Assembly (NCBI RefSeq): GCF_019343455.1
Contig: NZ_CP049362.1
Span: 2,232,001-2,296,000 of the forward strand
Direction: 5' to 3'
Source: Alcaligenes ammonioxydans
GTDB lineage: Bacteria; Pseudomonadota; Gammaproteobacteria; Burkholderiales; Burkholderiaceae_B
Length of the DNA stretch: 64,000 nucleotides
The notes under the pieces were generated by a model. The model ran no database searches. It was given only the letters and a program-made list of their open reading frames with translations, and was not told where the DNA came from. Below, piece after piece: positions 1-9,863 of this stretch; the stretch's first letter is position 1, and every line of letters begins with the position of its first letter. Position numbers and translations under genes: made by a program.

Positions 1-88
1 TGATGAACACAAGCGCCGCCCCGTGCAGGGCGATCAGAACCCGGAAAGAAAGAATGTAGAAAGCAAGACTGCCTGGTGGGTTCACCAT
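1..88 (-). CDS. Membrane protein, N-terminal fragment cut by window edge
   Basis: An open frame starts with ATG at 88 and runs off the window, giving 29 residues beginning MVNPPGSLAFYILSFRVLIA. The stretch after the first eight residues is hydrophobic with one arginine, as expected for the first membrane helix of an inner-membrane protein. An AGGA sequence lies about seven bases before the ATG. It follows the lipoprotein gene on the same strand after a 113-base gap. The product cannot be identified from this fragment, and an upstream start cannot be excluded. Confidence 0.45.
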   Translation of the reverse strand, partial: MVNPPGSLAFYILSFRVLIALHGAALVFI

Positions 89-201
89 ACCGACTTTCCT
101 GTCAGGAACAAGAGCAGCGGGCTGGCGCCCACCGCGTTTTTCAAACAGCCGGACTTGGGTGAACCCAGGGCCAGAGCAGCATTCAAATCAAACAATCGCG
201 C

Positions 202-777
202 TTACTTCTTGCCGTTGTTTTGGGTCGCCTGCGGGCCGGCTATGGCGCGAGCCGCCGCCAGCGCATTGGCTTCCGTGCCTACCATGAAAATCAGGCGGCC
301 GTCTTTAACGGGCGAACCATACGCAGGTGCCGCCAACATGGTGTCACCCACGACCAAAGCCAGACGCTTTTTGGGGAACTGGGTCGTCACTTGCAGCAAA
401 CGCTGAGCCGCTTCAGGCGTCAGATCCAGCGCCAGCAAACCCTCTTTGCTGTCGTTTGTGCCGGCCTGCACGCCCACCAAATCCTCACGCACCACAACGG
501 CGCGTGGATTCACGAACAGCACACCATTGGGCTGCACATCGACGCGAGCCCAACCTGCTTGTTCCTGTGTATCAGCCAAAAAGATCTGCACAGGCGCTGC
601 CTGTTGCTCGGCCCCGGCCTGAGCGGGTGCTTGTTGCGCTGACGTAGAGGGAGCCTGCGTTGCCGCGCTGGACGTACCGGCAGCGTCACTCGGCTTTTCT
701 TGTACGGTTTGACAAGCAGCCAAGGCGAGCAGACCAACGGGCGCCAAAATTCGAGCCAGTGTGCGTAAAGTCATCAT
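202..777 (-). CDS. Small putative lipoprotein of unknown function
   Basis: 191 residues. The N-terminus is a lipoprotein signal: MMTLRTLARILAPVGLLALAAC, with lipobox LAAC and the lipidated cysteine at residue 22, followed by a low-complexity Ala/Gln/Ser linker to about residue 65. The remaining globular part (VQIFLADTQEQAGWARV onward) shows no domain that I recognise. There are two tandem ATG codons at 777 and 774, and either could be the start. It lies upstream of the edge gene on the same strand and is read away from pbpC, about 75 bases from the pbpC stop. Envelope location is predicted from the lipobox; no function is proposed. Confidence 0.8.
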   Translation of the reverse strand: MMTLRTLARILAPVGLLALAACQTVQEKPSDAAGTSSAATQAPSTSAQQAPAQAGAEQQAAPVQIFLADTQEQAGWARVDVQPNGVLFVNPRAVVVREDLVGVQAGTNDSKEGLLALDLTPEAAQRLLQVTTQFPKKRLALVVGDTMLAAPAYGSPVKDGRLIFMVGTEANALAAARAIAGPQATQNNGKK

Positions 778-851
778 AGTGAAGTTCCCCCCTCTCTTTA
801 CGAAGTATCAATAAGGATAGCAGTGTATCAGTCATGCAAAAGAGCAAGCGG

Positions 852-3038
852 TTAATCTTTGTTAAAGCTTGTCATTTGTGCACCTCTAATTTGTACACTG
901 ACTTGGTCCATCAACCGACCTTGTTCGGTTTTCAGTTCAATGCGCAGCGTACCGGGTACCAGGGGAATACGCACTTGGGCCCCACCGCCCGCTTTCACGC
1001 CCTGGACCCACCATTCCAACGCTTCGTTGATTTGCCCCTGCGCCAGCAAGCGCAGTTGCTGGTTTTGCGGCGGAATATCCGGGTCCAAGGCCAAGATCGT
1101 ACCGTCGACGGGCTCCTGGATACGGGCCGGACCGGCATAGGCCAGATTTGCATCGTTCAACTGAATACGATCGGTCTGCGTGCCCTCTACAAAAAACTCT
1201 TCACGACTGGGCTCCAAAGCCGGCACAAACACGATTTGTCGAAGCTGCACCTGCTCTGGCCGGACCGTTTGACGACCGGGTCTGTACTGGTTCAGGACAG
1301 AGATGACCTCGTGCCAGATCGGTGCGGCCCCACTGACGCCGGATACATCTTGCATACTTTGTCCTGCACTGTTGCCAACCCAGACGCCCACTGTGTAGTG
1401 CTCCGTCCAGCCCAGAGCCCAGTTATCACGCATATCTTTACTGGTTCCGGTCTTGACCGCGCTCCAGAACGGGGTACTCAAGGCACTGTCCAAGCCGAAG
1501 GTCAGCACACGGGCCTGACGGTCAGACAACATATCACCCACAATCCAACTGGCTCCAGGGTCCATGACGGGACGAAACGCTGCCATGGACTGATCCATAC
1601 GCACGTTTACCGCCTGAGCCTGGCCCAGATTAGCCAGAGCACGGTACGCGTTGGTCAGCTCCAGCAAGGTGACATCAGCACTGCCCAAGGCCAGGCTGTA
1701 ACCATAAAAATCACCGTCCTGCCGCAAATTAAGCCCCAGTTCGCGCAAACGCTCCACCAGACTGGCCGGCCCCAGCAAGGTCAGAACGCGTACGGCAGGG
1801 ATATTCAGGGACGAAGCCAAAGCATTGCGCGCACTAACCCAGCCAATAAACTGCTTATCGTAGTTTTGTGGAATATACAGACCATTGCCGGTTGGCAGAT
1901 TCAAGGGTGAGTCCTGCAGCAAGGAAGCGGCCGTCAGCAGACGCTTCTCGATGGCCAGCTCATATAGAAAAGGTTTGAGCGTGGAACCTGCCTGACGCAA
2001 AGACCGGGCATGATCGACCTGCGCGGCTTCGGACAGGTCGCCGCTGGAGCCCACATAGGCCAGCACCTGCCCCTGATGATTATCCAGCACCACTACGGCC
2101 GCATCCTGCACACGGGCGGTGCGCAGATCCAGCAGATGTCGTCGCACACTGGCTTGAACCTGCCGTTGAAGACGCGAATCCAGGGTAGTGTGCAAGCGAT
2201 CCCCTGCTTCGGTCTGTGGACTTTGCTCCAGAACCCAGCGGGCGAAATGCGGCGCCAGTTGCGTCTGCCCCAGTGGTGCCTGCCCGGCTCGACGCAAGGC
2301 CACAGGCACCAGATGACTTAATGCTTGGCACTGCTGGGCGCGTCCCATTGCCTGCAAGGTCAAGCAGGCCCGACGCTCGACCGTCAAGGCCGAGGCATTG
2401 GGGCCTCGCAGCAAAACGGCAGCAATCGCTGACTCGCGTGCATCCAGCGCAGCGGCCTGCTTTTGAAACAGGGTGCGTGCCATCGCATCCACCCCGACAA
2501 GCTCGCCCCGAAAGGCTACCTGATTGAGGTAAGCCTCCAGAATTTGCGGTTTGGTCCAGGTATCTTCCAATGATTGAGCGGCAACTACCTGATCCAGTTT
2601 TTGCCACACCGAACGCCCGCCCCGTCCGCCAAGCAGCGTATGATCCAACAGCCCGGCCAACTGCATGGTAATGGTGGACGCGCCTCGGCTCCGTCCCGCA
2701 AACACACCGTCCCAGGCCGCAGAACCCACTGAAAGCCAGTCCACCCCGCCATGCGATTCAAAACGGCGATCTTCGGACATCAAGACCGCCAATTGCAAAG
2801 CCGGGGAAATCTGCTCCAGCGCCACCCAGTCGCCGCGCCGTTGATGAAAGTCCAGTCGCACCCGCTGGATGAGCTGGCCCTGGCGATCCAGGACCTGCAC
2901 ATCAGACGATCGGAAGGACTGACGAACGTCTTCATAGCTGGGTGTGGCCTGTCCGGAGCTGGCCCATAGGGCCAGTCCCGACAACAGCAACCCTGCTTTA
3001 ATGGCTTGGCGCATCCACAACGTCCAAAACGTGCTCAT
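852..3038 (-). CDS. pbpC: Penicillin-binding protein 1C (bifunctional peptidoglycan glycosyltransferase/transpeptidase)
   Basis: 728 residues from the chosen ATG at 3038; the frame stays open to 3101, but that would extend 104 bases into the upstream gene. A membrane anchor lies near residues 11-27. The glycosyltransferase (GT51) motif EDRRFESHGG is at about 89-98, with GASTITMQL following. The transpeptidase motifs are AGSTLKPF (catalytic Ser), SSLN and KTGTSKD. A C-terminal beta domain typical of PBP1C completes it. The start overlaps the 3' end of the alpha-2-macroglobulin gene by about 41 bases, so the two are co-transcribed. PBP1C next to a bacterial alpha-2-macroglobulin is a recurrent pairing in Gram-negative bacteria, thought to couple wall repair with protease trapping in the periplasm. 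Confidence 0.93.
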   Translation of the reverse strand: MSTFWTLWMRQAIKAGLLLSGLALWASSGQATPSYEDVRQSFRSSDVQVLDRQGQLIQRVRLDFHQRRGDWVALEQISPALQLAVLMSEDRRFESHGGVDWLSVGSAAWDGVFAGRSRGASTITMQLAGLLDHTLLGGRGGRSVWQKLDQVVAAQSLEDTWTKPQILEAYLNQVAFRGELVGVDAMARTLFQKQAAALDARESAIAAVLLRGPNASALTVERRACLTLQAMGRAQQCQALSHLVPVALRRAGQAPLGQTQLAPHFARWVLEQSPQTEAGDRLHTTLDSRLQRQVQASVRRHLLDLRTARVQDAAVVVLDNHQGQVLAYVGSSGDLSEAAQVDHARSLRQAGSTLKPFLYELAIEKRLLTAASLLQDSPLNLPTGNGLYIPQNYDKQFIGWVSARNALASSLNIPAVRVLTLLGPASLVERLRELGLNLRQDGDFYGYSLALGSADVTLLELTNAYRALANLGQAQAVNVRMDQSMAAFRPVMDPGASWIVGDMLSDRQARVLTFGLDSALSTPFWSAVKTGTSKDMRDNWALGWTEHYTVGVWVGNSAGQSMQDVSGVSGAAPIWHEVISVLNQYRPGRQTVRPEQVQLRQIVFVPALEPSREEFFVEGTQTDRIQLNDANLAYAGPARIQEPVDGTILALDPDIPPQNQQLRLLAQGQINEALEWWVQGVKAGGGAQVRIPLVPGTLRIELKTEQGRLMDQVSVQIRGAQMTSFNKD

Positions 3039-6000
3039 TAGGCCAGAGAGCAAAAACATCGGGCTCGTACAAAGCCTCGGCCCGCGTGGCCGGCAATACA
3101 AACTGGCCCACCGTGTTCAGGCGCAGTGTGTAACTGACTTCCGTCGTGCCTTCCTCAAAACGCTCGTAATACGCCCGGTAACCATCGAAGCGGCGCTCGA
3201 TAAAGCTGGGCCATTGACCGGACTGCGTCTGACCAGCCGTGGCCATGGCCGAATCCCGACCCAGTCCACTGCCCAGAATGGTCGCGCCGGCAGGAACCGG
3301 GTCAGACACGACCACCCAACTGGCCTGGCCTTGCGCCTTGACCTTGATCGTCACCCGCATGATGTCGCCACGGCTCCACACGCCTGGTTTGGCCTGCTCC
3401 ACAGCCTGAACCTGACGCTCTATGCTCAAACCGGCCGCCACAGGCTTGGTCACCGGCACAGCGGCCAGAGAGCGAACGTCAATCCAGGCCTTGCCCTCAC
3501 CTAGTTGCTCAACGCTCAAGTTGTCTGCCTGCTCGCCACGCCAAGGCACATCCATTTTGGTGGAGCGTACGCCCTGGCCGTCGGGTGTCAGCATATCCCA
3601 GTCCACCACCTGGGCCGTTTCGGAGCCCAGAATCACCATGGACTGTCCTGTCGGGGCCTGCTCGTGATGACGGCTGAATTGCTCGATGGCCAGGCTGCCC
3701 AAGAGGTTCTCCGTCGTCATGCGCCAGGCACCACGCTGTTGCTCGGCCAACAGACCTTGGGCCAGACGAGGCATGTCCTCAGTCCAGTCAGGCATCTCAT
3801 TGACCAAGAGCATCAGGCGAGCCTGATTGGTCACCCGGCTGGTCATGGCCCAGGGACTGCCATTGAGTGCATCGTCGCCAAACACCAGACGGGTTCCGCG
3901 GCTGATCAGACGTGCCTGAATCAGCCCCAGTGCTTCTTTACGGCTTTGCGCAGCTTGCTTGATCCCGGGCAGGCGCTGGGTCAGATCCACCCATGCCAGC
4001 AGAATATCGGTCGGCCAGCTTTGCAAATTCAACTCGACCGAATCGAGCATTGTGACGCGCGCACGGCCGTACTTCGCCAATACGGCAACCGCACGAATGA
4101 CTTCGATATCCCGCTCCTGGCGAGAAACGGTCTGCATGGACGGGATTCGGCCATTGACCACGTTATCCAGTCCTTGCAGCATCTCGTTGCGAAAGCCGTC
4201 AGGAATGGGATAGTTCAGCCCCATGGACTGAGCCATGTAACTGATATCCAGAATGTAGCTGGTCAGTACACGGCTACCCCAACCGTAATTGCTGGGGAAA
4301 TAACGCAGCAAGCCATCCTGGTCTAGATAGGAAGGCAGACGCTGCATCAGACCAGCCCATGCGCCTTCAGCACGCAGGCCCATGAAGCGGGAGGCTTGCT
4401 GTTCAAAGCAGGTATAAGGATAGCGTTCAAACCAGGCCCGCACCCCTTCCATTCCGCCCCCCAAGGAGGAACGGAACAACATTTGCAGGCCGCCCTGCAC
4501 CCCGCCCTGCTCATTTTTCAGGGCGCCGGCCGGCACTTGCACCGACATGTTCAATGGCTGCTCCATGGACACGGACACCAGCGTTCCTTGCTGAACCGTT
4601 ACCGGCGTGGCCGTAAAGACTTCCTGCTTGATGGAGAGGCTGTCCTTGGCAGGTTTGCTCTTGCCCGCCGCCTGCAGCACTTCCTGCGCATCCAGTGTCC
4701 ATTCCAACTGATGCGAATCAGCCGAGCCACTGGAGGCTGGGACCGTTATGGGCCAGGAGACCACTTTGGCCGAACCGGAAGCCAGTTCAACGGTTTGCTC
4801 AGGCAAGGCGGCTGATGGCAAGCCCTTGCCACGGTACTGTGCCTGCACGTTGACCGTCATGGCACGCGGGCTGCTGTTTCGCAGCGTAAGCTGAGCCTGG
4901 TACTGATCGCCTTCGCGAGCAATCGCGGGCAAACCAGGAATGATCTGCAGATCCTGCGTGGTGACGATCTGGGCGGAGCCACTGCCAAAACGCTCACCAG
5001 CCAAATCGGCAACGGCCACGATGCGGTACTGGGTCAAGGAGTCTTTGAGGGGGACCGTCACGGTCGCGCGTCCTTGAGCATCCAGCTCCACATTGCCCTT
5101 CCATAGCAACAAGGTGTCGAGCAACTCGCGGGTGGGGCTCTTGCCGCCGCCACCGCCTGCTGCCACCGCCTTGCGGCCATAATGTCGACGTCCCACAATC
5201 TCGGACTGTGCTGTAGCGGTCTGCACGTTGTAACCCCGCAAAGCACGCATGGCCGTGAGCAGGTCCCAACTCGTGTTAGGGCTCAGTTCCAGCAAGGCCT
5301 GATCCACGGCCGCCAGGGCCACGGAAGCACCGGCTGCGGGTGAACCATCCGGTTTGAGAACCTGAATATCCACCTGGGCCTGCTCACGGATGGCGTACTG
5401 ATTGCGATCCGTGCTGACTTTCACATCCAGCGCATCTTGCTGGCTACTCACTTCGATACCGGCCAGACCAAAGCGATAGCTGGGCTTGGACAAATCTACC
5501 GTGGTAGTCGGGGCCACAAACTCGCCCCCCCCTTCCGAGTAGGCCTTGTACCAGGTCAGAGGCTGGCTCCAGCCCCAGCTGAAAAAGGAGTACCAGGGAA
5601 CATCACGCAGACGCCCCCGCAGCACCAGCACGGAAACGTAGACATTCGGCCCCCATTCGGGTTTGATCTCCACGCTGACGGTCGGATTGTCGCCTTCGAG
5701 CTGGACAACCTGGGCCTGCAACACACCCTCGCGCTCCACCGACACCAGGGCGGTGGCCTCACGGAATGGCATTCGCACCTGGAACTGCGCCTTTTCGCCC
5801 GGCGCCCAGGTCTTTTTCGCAGGAATGACATCTATCCGGTCATCATTCTGACCACCAAACCACAACGAGCCCGAACCGCTGACCCAGACCGTGCTGGCGG
5901 CCACCGACTCACGGCCCTTGTCATCACGCGCAATGGCACGCAGCTCCACCTGGCCGCCTTTCTCCAGTTTTACATCGCACTGCACCAACCCCTGTTCGTC

Positions 6001-8907
6001 GCTGCGTCCCTCGCAGACCGTACCCAGGTCTTGGCGCTGCTCCTGGTTGTCGTAGCTGTAAAACCCGCCCACCATACGCTTACGAATCGAGAAGCGCTGC
6101 ACATTGGCGGCCTCAATACGGACTGGTACATTCTTCAAGGGCTTGCCGTCAGGGCTTAAGGCAATAGCCGAGAGCTGGGTGGATGAACCCGCCGCCAACC
6201 AAGTGCCTGCACGCAAGCCCGCCACCACATCGGCAGGCCATACCGCAATCGTCTGGGTCAGGGTTTGAATCTCGCCATTGGGATCGGAAAACGTCGCCTC
6301 CACCAAAAACTCGGAAGGCTGATCCACTACAGGCAACTGATCCAGCTTGGCACGCAACCCGCCTTGGGCATCGAGCTGGAAGCGTTGTTTGTTCAAGAAA
6401 ACGCGAGCCTCTGACATCGCCGACTGATCCGCTTTTTCAGGCGGCGCAAAGCTGTAGTCACTGTAAGTGCTGAACGCGGGCGACTGACTGCGCACCACCG
6501 CCGACAGTTGTACAGGCAGGAAATCCGCCGGGCCACCAGACAGATAACGCAGCTGCAGATCAGCCTGCATCTGCTCAGGACTGATCAGATAGGGACGATC
6601 CTGACCATCACTTAACTTGATACTACCGCCCAGCACAGGCAGCTTGAATTGCTCAACACGGAAATCGCCAAAATTGAAGTACTGGTTCTCGCCTTCGGTT
6701 CGCAGTCGGTAGACACCCAGCTCCGCATCCTTGGGGATCGTCCAGTCGGTCAATGCAAATACGCTACCGGCCGCCGTTTTTTGCCATTTCAGTGGCAACT
6801 CAATCCGTTTGCCGCTGCCTTCATGTTCGACGATCATCGTCTCGGGATAACGAACTGAAGCCTTGAAGCCATCGCGTACCCGCTCACGCAGGTAATGTTT
6901 CATGTGCGCGACTTCACCGGCACGAAACAGGCTGCGATCCATCACGCTATGCGCAACCGGCTCATCGCGACCGCCCCAGTTATAGGGCACATTAAAGCGC
7001 CATGGCTCGATACCGGCGTTCCATTCGCTCAGCGCGAAACTGAACTCGTCTTTGCCCCTGGCCATGGGGTTGTCTTTATCGATGCGGGCCGTCACAAACA
7101 GGCCGGACAGGCCAGTCTCATTGCAATAATCCGGGCTGGAGACAGGATGGGGGTGATGAAAAACCCCGTCCTGCCCTGTTTCGCCCTGCACCAGCTCTTC
7201 GCCGCGGCAATTCATGACACGGATTTTGGCGCCGGGCACGACTTTGGCATCATCCAGGGTAGTGACCCAAACCAGCAGGTCATCACCACCTTGCTTGATG
7301 TGTACCCCCAGATTGGTGACCAGCACCGAACTACGCACATACATGGTGCCCGCCGACTCCAGCAAGGAGGCGCCCAAGCGCGGCGAGGCCACTTCCAGAA
7401 CGTGGAAACCGGGCTCTTTCAGCGGCACGCCAATCAGTTCAAAAGGACGCTCGTTTTTCTGGTCCATGCCGGGCAAATCAAGCTTTTTAAGATCCTTGCC
7501 CTGAAGCAGAGGCTGAGCGCGCAGATCCAGATAACCGTTTTGATCGATGGGAGCGGTTACGCGAAAATCGCTGCCCATCATGCTCTTCAGCGTGTCCGCT
7601 GCCACCGACCAGGAATAGTTAAGCTGCCGCAGCCGGGAATACCAGGCCAGGACCTCCTTATCGTCCTTGACCGCCATCGCCCCCACCTGCCCGGCCGACA
7701 CCAGCATCTGCTGAGTGGTCAGATTCGCTTCCACATTACGCAAGTTCAAACCAATGGCGGGTGGGTCAGCGTCATCCGAGCCATCGCGATCAGCATGACC
7801 AAAGCGCTCGACAATCCCAAAAGGCTCCACCACAAACTTGACCAGCGGCGGATACGTCGTCGTCTTCATGCCGTTGCTCAAGACCTCGGGATTTTGCAAG
7901 GGCCGCCCGGCATCGTCCGTCAAGGAGTCTGGAACCTGGATGGTCAGCTGGGCATTTTCCGGAAAAGGCCCCTCAAATCGTACATTCTGGCCGGGACCAC
8001 GGTCTTGCCAGGCCTCATCCCGGTCGGACACAGGCTCCCATACCTTGTCGCCGGCTTGTAGACGAATCTGCTGCAGGTGCTCATAGGCAACCGGTGCCGA
8101 GAACTGTACAGCCACACTGCCAACAGGCGTGCAGGGCACCTCAGCGCGTTCGCGCAGACAAGAAAGCGAAGCCGTGAAATGTGGCCGCACTGAAAAATCG
8201 AAGGTATAGCGGTCGGTATTAGGCACGCCCTTGCGATTGGCAATCGCTGTCGTGATGCCCGGCTCGAGCACAACCGACACGCTGGCATCGGCGGGCAAAG
8301 GACGCGCGCATTGCACGGCCTGATAACGCTCATCCACCTCATCCACATAGAAGGCAGAACGAGCCAGGGCATCACGCTGCGCACCTTCAATGGCCTTTAG
8401 GCCAATGCGCTCGCCAATGCCCTCAACCCGGCAATACCCGTGCTTGACTAAAGAAGCACTATTAACGGGCGCATTGAAATTAAATAAAAATACCTGGTCT
8501 TCATCAATAATGCTGTAATACGGGCGGCTGGATTCCAAAATGGCGCCACCGGAATTGAAACGATATTGAGCCGGTCCGCTAATCGCTTCATTATTAATGC
8601 TGCGAAAGCTCTTGGACACCACGGCGGTACAAGTCAAGCCAGGTCCTGGTCGCTCATCAAACTCATAAATCCAGCGACGGGAATCCAGCCAGCGGCCCTG
8701 CCCCGCAACGGAAGGATCATCACACTGGACCTGGACAGGTGCCGGCAGTTGTGAATCGCCAAAATGAACAGCGGGCTTGGCAAAGGTAACTTTGACATCC
8801 CGTAAATCGGACGTCGCCCCTTGGGGCGAAAAACTGCTAATCGTAATGGCTTGGGCGCTACTGACGCCCAGCAAGAACATCAAGCCCAGCAAAGACTGGC
8901 GATGCAT
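2998..8907 (-). CDS. Bacterial alpha-2-macroglobulin (YfhM family) with intact thioester
   Basis: 1969 residues, larger than the roughly 1650 of E. coli YfhM. A Sec signal peptide (MHRQSLLGLMFLLGVSSAQA) starts it. There is no lipobox cysteine, so the mature protein should be soluble periplasmic rather than membrane-tethered. The thioester motif CFEQ is at residues 1500-1503 (complement of 4399-4410), within the terpenoid-cyclase-like thioester domain. Macroglobulin beta domains precede it. A Gly-rich patch near residue 1250 (GGGGGKSP) lies just before the conserved alpha-2-macroglobulin region and may be the bait or a linker. The family traps attacking proteases by cleavage-triggered covalent capture. 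It is first gene of an operon with pbpC. Confidence 0.92.
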   Translation of the reverse strand: MHRQSLLGLMFLLGVSSAQAITISSFSPQGATSDLRDVKVTFAKPAVHFGDSQLPAPVQVQCDDPSVAGQGRWLDSRRWIYEFDERPGPGLTCTAVVSKSFRSINNEAISGPAQYRFNSGGAILESSRPYYSIIDEDQVFLFNFNAPVNSASLVKHGYCRVEGIGERIGLKAIEGAQRDALARSAFYVDEVDERYQAVQCARPLPADASVSVVLEPGITTAIANRKGVPNTDRYTFDFSVRPHFTASLSCLRERAEVPCTPVGSVAVQFSAPVAYEHLQQIRLQAGDKVWEPVSDRDEAWQDRGPGQNVRFEGPFPENAQLTIQVPDSLTDDAGRPLQNPEVLSNGMKTTTYPPLVKFVVEPFGIVERFGHADRDGSDDADPPAIGLNLRNVEANLTTQQMLVSAGQVGAMAVKDDKEVLAWYSRLRQLNYSWSVAADTLKSMMGSDFRVTAPIDQNGYLDLRAQPLLQGKDLKKLDLPGMDQKNERPFELIGVPLKEPGFHVLEVASPRLGASLLESAGTMYVRSSVLVTNLGVHIKQGGDDLLVWVTTLDDAKVVPGAKIRVMNCRGEELVQGETGQDGVFHHPHPVSSPDYCNETGLSGLFVTARIDKDNPMARGKDEFSFALSEWNAGIEPWRFNVPYNWGGRDEPVAHSVMDRSLFRAGEVAHMKHYLRERVRDGFKASVRYPETMIVEHEGSGKRIELPLKWQKTAAGSVFALTDWTIPKDAELGVYRLRTEGENQYFNFGDFRVEQFKLPVLGGSIKLSDGQDRPYLISPEQMQADLQLRYLSGGPADFLPVQLSAVVRSQSPAFSTYSDYSFAPPEKADQSAMSEARVFLNKQRFQLDAQGGLRAKLDQLPVVDQPSEFLVEATFSDPNGEIQTLTQTIAVWPADVVAGLRAGTWLAAGSSTQLSAIALSPDGKPLKNVPVRIEAANVQRFSIRKRMVGGFYSYDNQEQRQDLGTVCEGRSDEQGLVQCDVKLEKGGQVELRAIARDDKGRESVAASTVWVSGSGSLWFGGQNDDRIDVIPAKKTWAPGEKAQFQVRMPFREATALVSVEREGVLQAQVVQLEGDNPTVSVEIKPEWGPNVYVSVLVLRGRLRDVPWYSFFSWGWSQPLTWYKAYSEGGGEFVAPTTTVDLSKPSYRFGLAGIEVSSQQDALDVKVSTDRNQYAIREQAQVDIQVLKPDGSPAAGASVALAAVDQALLELSPNTSWDLLTAMRALRGYNVQTATAQSEIVGRRHYGRKAVAAGGGGGKSPTRELLDTLLLWKGNVELDAQGRATVTVPLKDSLTQYRIVAVADLAGERFGSGSAQIVTTQDLQIIPGLPAIAREGDQYQAQLTLRNSSPRAMTVNVQAQYRGKGLPSAALPEQTVELASGSAKVVSWPITVPASSGSADSHQLEWTLDAQEVLQAAGKSKPAKDSLSIKQEVFTATPVTVQQGTLVSVSMEQPLNMSVQVPAGALKNEQGGVQGGLQMLFRSSLGGGMEGVRAWFERYPYTCFEQQASRFMGLRAEGAWAGLMQRLPSYLDQDGLLRYFPSNYGWGSRVLTSYILDISYMAQSMGLNYPIPDGFRNEMLQGLDNVVNGRIPSMQTVSRQERDIEVIRAVAVLAKYGRARVTMLDSVELNLQSWPTDILLAWVDLTQRLPGIKQAAQSRKEALGLIQARLISRGTRLVFGDDALNGSPWAMTSRVTNQARLMLLVNEMPDWTEDMPRLAQGLLAEQQRGAWRMTTENLLGSLAIEQFSRHHEQAPTGQSMVILGSETAQVVDWDMLTPDGQGVRSTKMDVPWRGEQADNLSVEQLGEGKAWIDVRSLAAVPVTKPVAAGLSIERQVQAVEQAKPGVWSRGDIMRVTIKVKAQGQASWVVVSDPVPAGATILGSGLGRDSAMATAGQTQSGQWPSFIERRFDGYRAYYERFEEGTTEVSYTLRLNTVGQFVLPATRAEALYEPDVFALWPNEHVLDVVDAPSH

Positions 8908-9249
8908 CGTTCTTCCCCTATGGATATGCTATTTTCGGCGCCAGTTTAATGGAAATCCGCTACGCTGAGCGTGTATAAACTCTTACATGCATGCTTAAAG
9001 AATGCCACCAAGTGCAACAAAAAAAACGCCGGACTTTAAATCACGGCGCAATGGCTTTGAAGGGGCAAACATGGCATTTGAAAGTAAAAATTTCAAATGC
9101 GACCAAACACCCCCTTTTTTCCTCAAACTGGCGACATCAACTACGATAAATGCCATACGAACAGACAGCAGCACTGGAAAACCAGCCCACTAACCCCATA
9201 TAGAGTGAGGCTTGTGAAGACCCAAGCGCTTCGATTTCAGGAAAGACAC
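8908..9249. other. Intergenic region, 342 bases, divergent promoters
   Basis: It separates the minus-strand macroglobulin operon from the plus-strand DUF697-like gene, so it should hold promoters for both. I see no gene in it. The one notable structure is the perfect inverted repeat at 9074-9100. An AGGA ribosome-binding sequence sits just before the ATG at 9250. Confidence 0.7.
9074..9100. repeat. Perfect 10-bp inverted repeat
   Basis: GCATTTGAAA (9074-9083), a 7-base A-rich loop, then TTTCAAATGC (9091-9100). The arms match perfectly. It lies 150 bases before the DUF697-like gene and about 170 bases before the macroglobulin start. It could be a dimeric-regulator operator or an RNA hairpin. 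There is no T-run directly after it on either strand, so it is unlikely to be a standard terminator. Confidence 0.6.
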
Positions 9250-9786
9250 ATGAGCACCATGACCCTGCAGGAACTGGATAAGACCCGAGAGGAATGTCGC
9301 AAACTGATCAGTCGACGCGCCCTGCTTTCAGCCGCCGCTGCCGTTGTCCCTGTTCCCGGCGTGGACGTAGGTACCGACGTGGCCATTTTAATGAAGGTCA
9401 TCCCCATTATTAATGCCCGCTTTGGACTGACGGCCAGCGATGTGGACGCCCTGAGCCCCGAGCTGAAGAAGCTGGTGGTGGTCGGTGGAACAAGCATGGG
9501 CTTGGGCCTGGTGGGCCGCGTTCTGAGCACTGATCGCATCATCAATATTCTGGTGCGTCTGGGAGCAAAAAAGCTGGCCGGTAAATATGGTGCCAAATAT
9601 GTCCCGCTGATAGGCAGTGCCATTTCTGCCTCTATCAGCTTTGTCGTACTGCGCAAGGTCGGCAACCAGCACATCGAGGAGTGCTATGAGATTGCCCGTC
9701 GTCTGGCATTGGAGACACAACGACGGGAAGCTGTCCATACCATCGATGCGGCTGAAGAAGGCCTGATACGCGAGCTCAAGGGCTAA
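9250..9786 (+). CDS. DUF697-like membrane-associated protein
   Basis: 178 residues from the ATG at 9250, chosen for the AGGA about eight bases upstream; an in-frame ATG at 9097 has no such signal. The segment RALLSAAAAVVPVPGVDVGTD (about 25-45) resembles the A-x-P-x-P-x-x-D helix of DUF697 domains that follow GTPase domains, but there is no GTPase motif here. Two further hydrophobic stretches (VVVGGTSMGLGLVGRVL and PLIGSAISASISFVVL) suggest membrane insertion. It appears monocistronic. Family assignment is by pattern only and the role is unknown. Confidence 0.72.
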   Translation: MSTMTLQELDKTREECRKLISRRALLSAAAAVVPVPGVDVGTDVAILMKVIPIINARFGLTASDVDALSPELKKLVVVGGTSMGLGLVGRVLSTDRIINILVRLGAKKLAGKYGAKYVPLIGSAISASISFVVLRKVGNQHIEECYEIARRLALETQRREAVHTIDAAEEGLIRELKG

Positions 9787-9863
9787 GACACCGCTTGCGC
9801 GCCTTAGTCTGGAGAGCGTCCTGCTTCAGTTCGCACCCCAGACAGTTCGCCCAGCCCCGGTCC

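Noticed and set aside
834..1910. Long plus-strand open frame of 358 codons antisense to pbpC
   Set aside because: It lies wholly inside the conserved pbpC frame and its translation has no domain and coding-poor composition.
6895..8061. Plus-strand open frame of 388 codons inside the macroglobulin gene
   Set aside because: Antisense to a domain-supported gene; high GC gives long chance frames.
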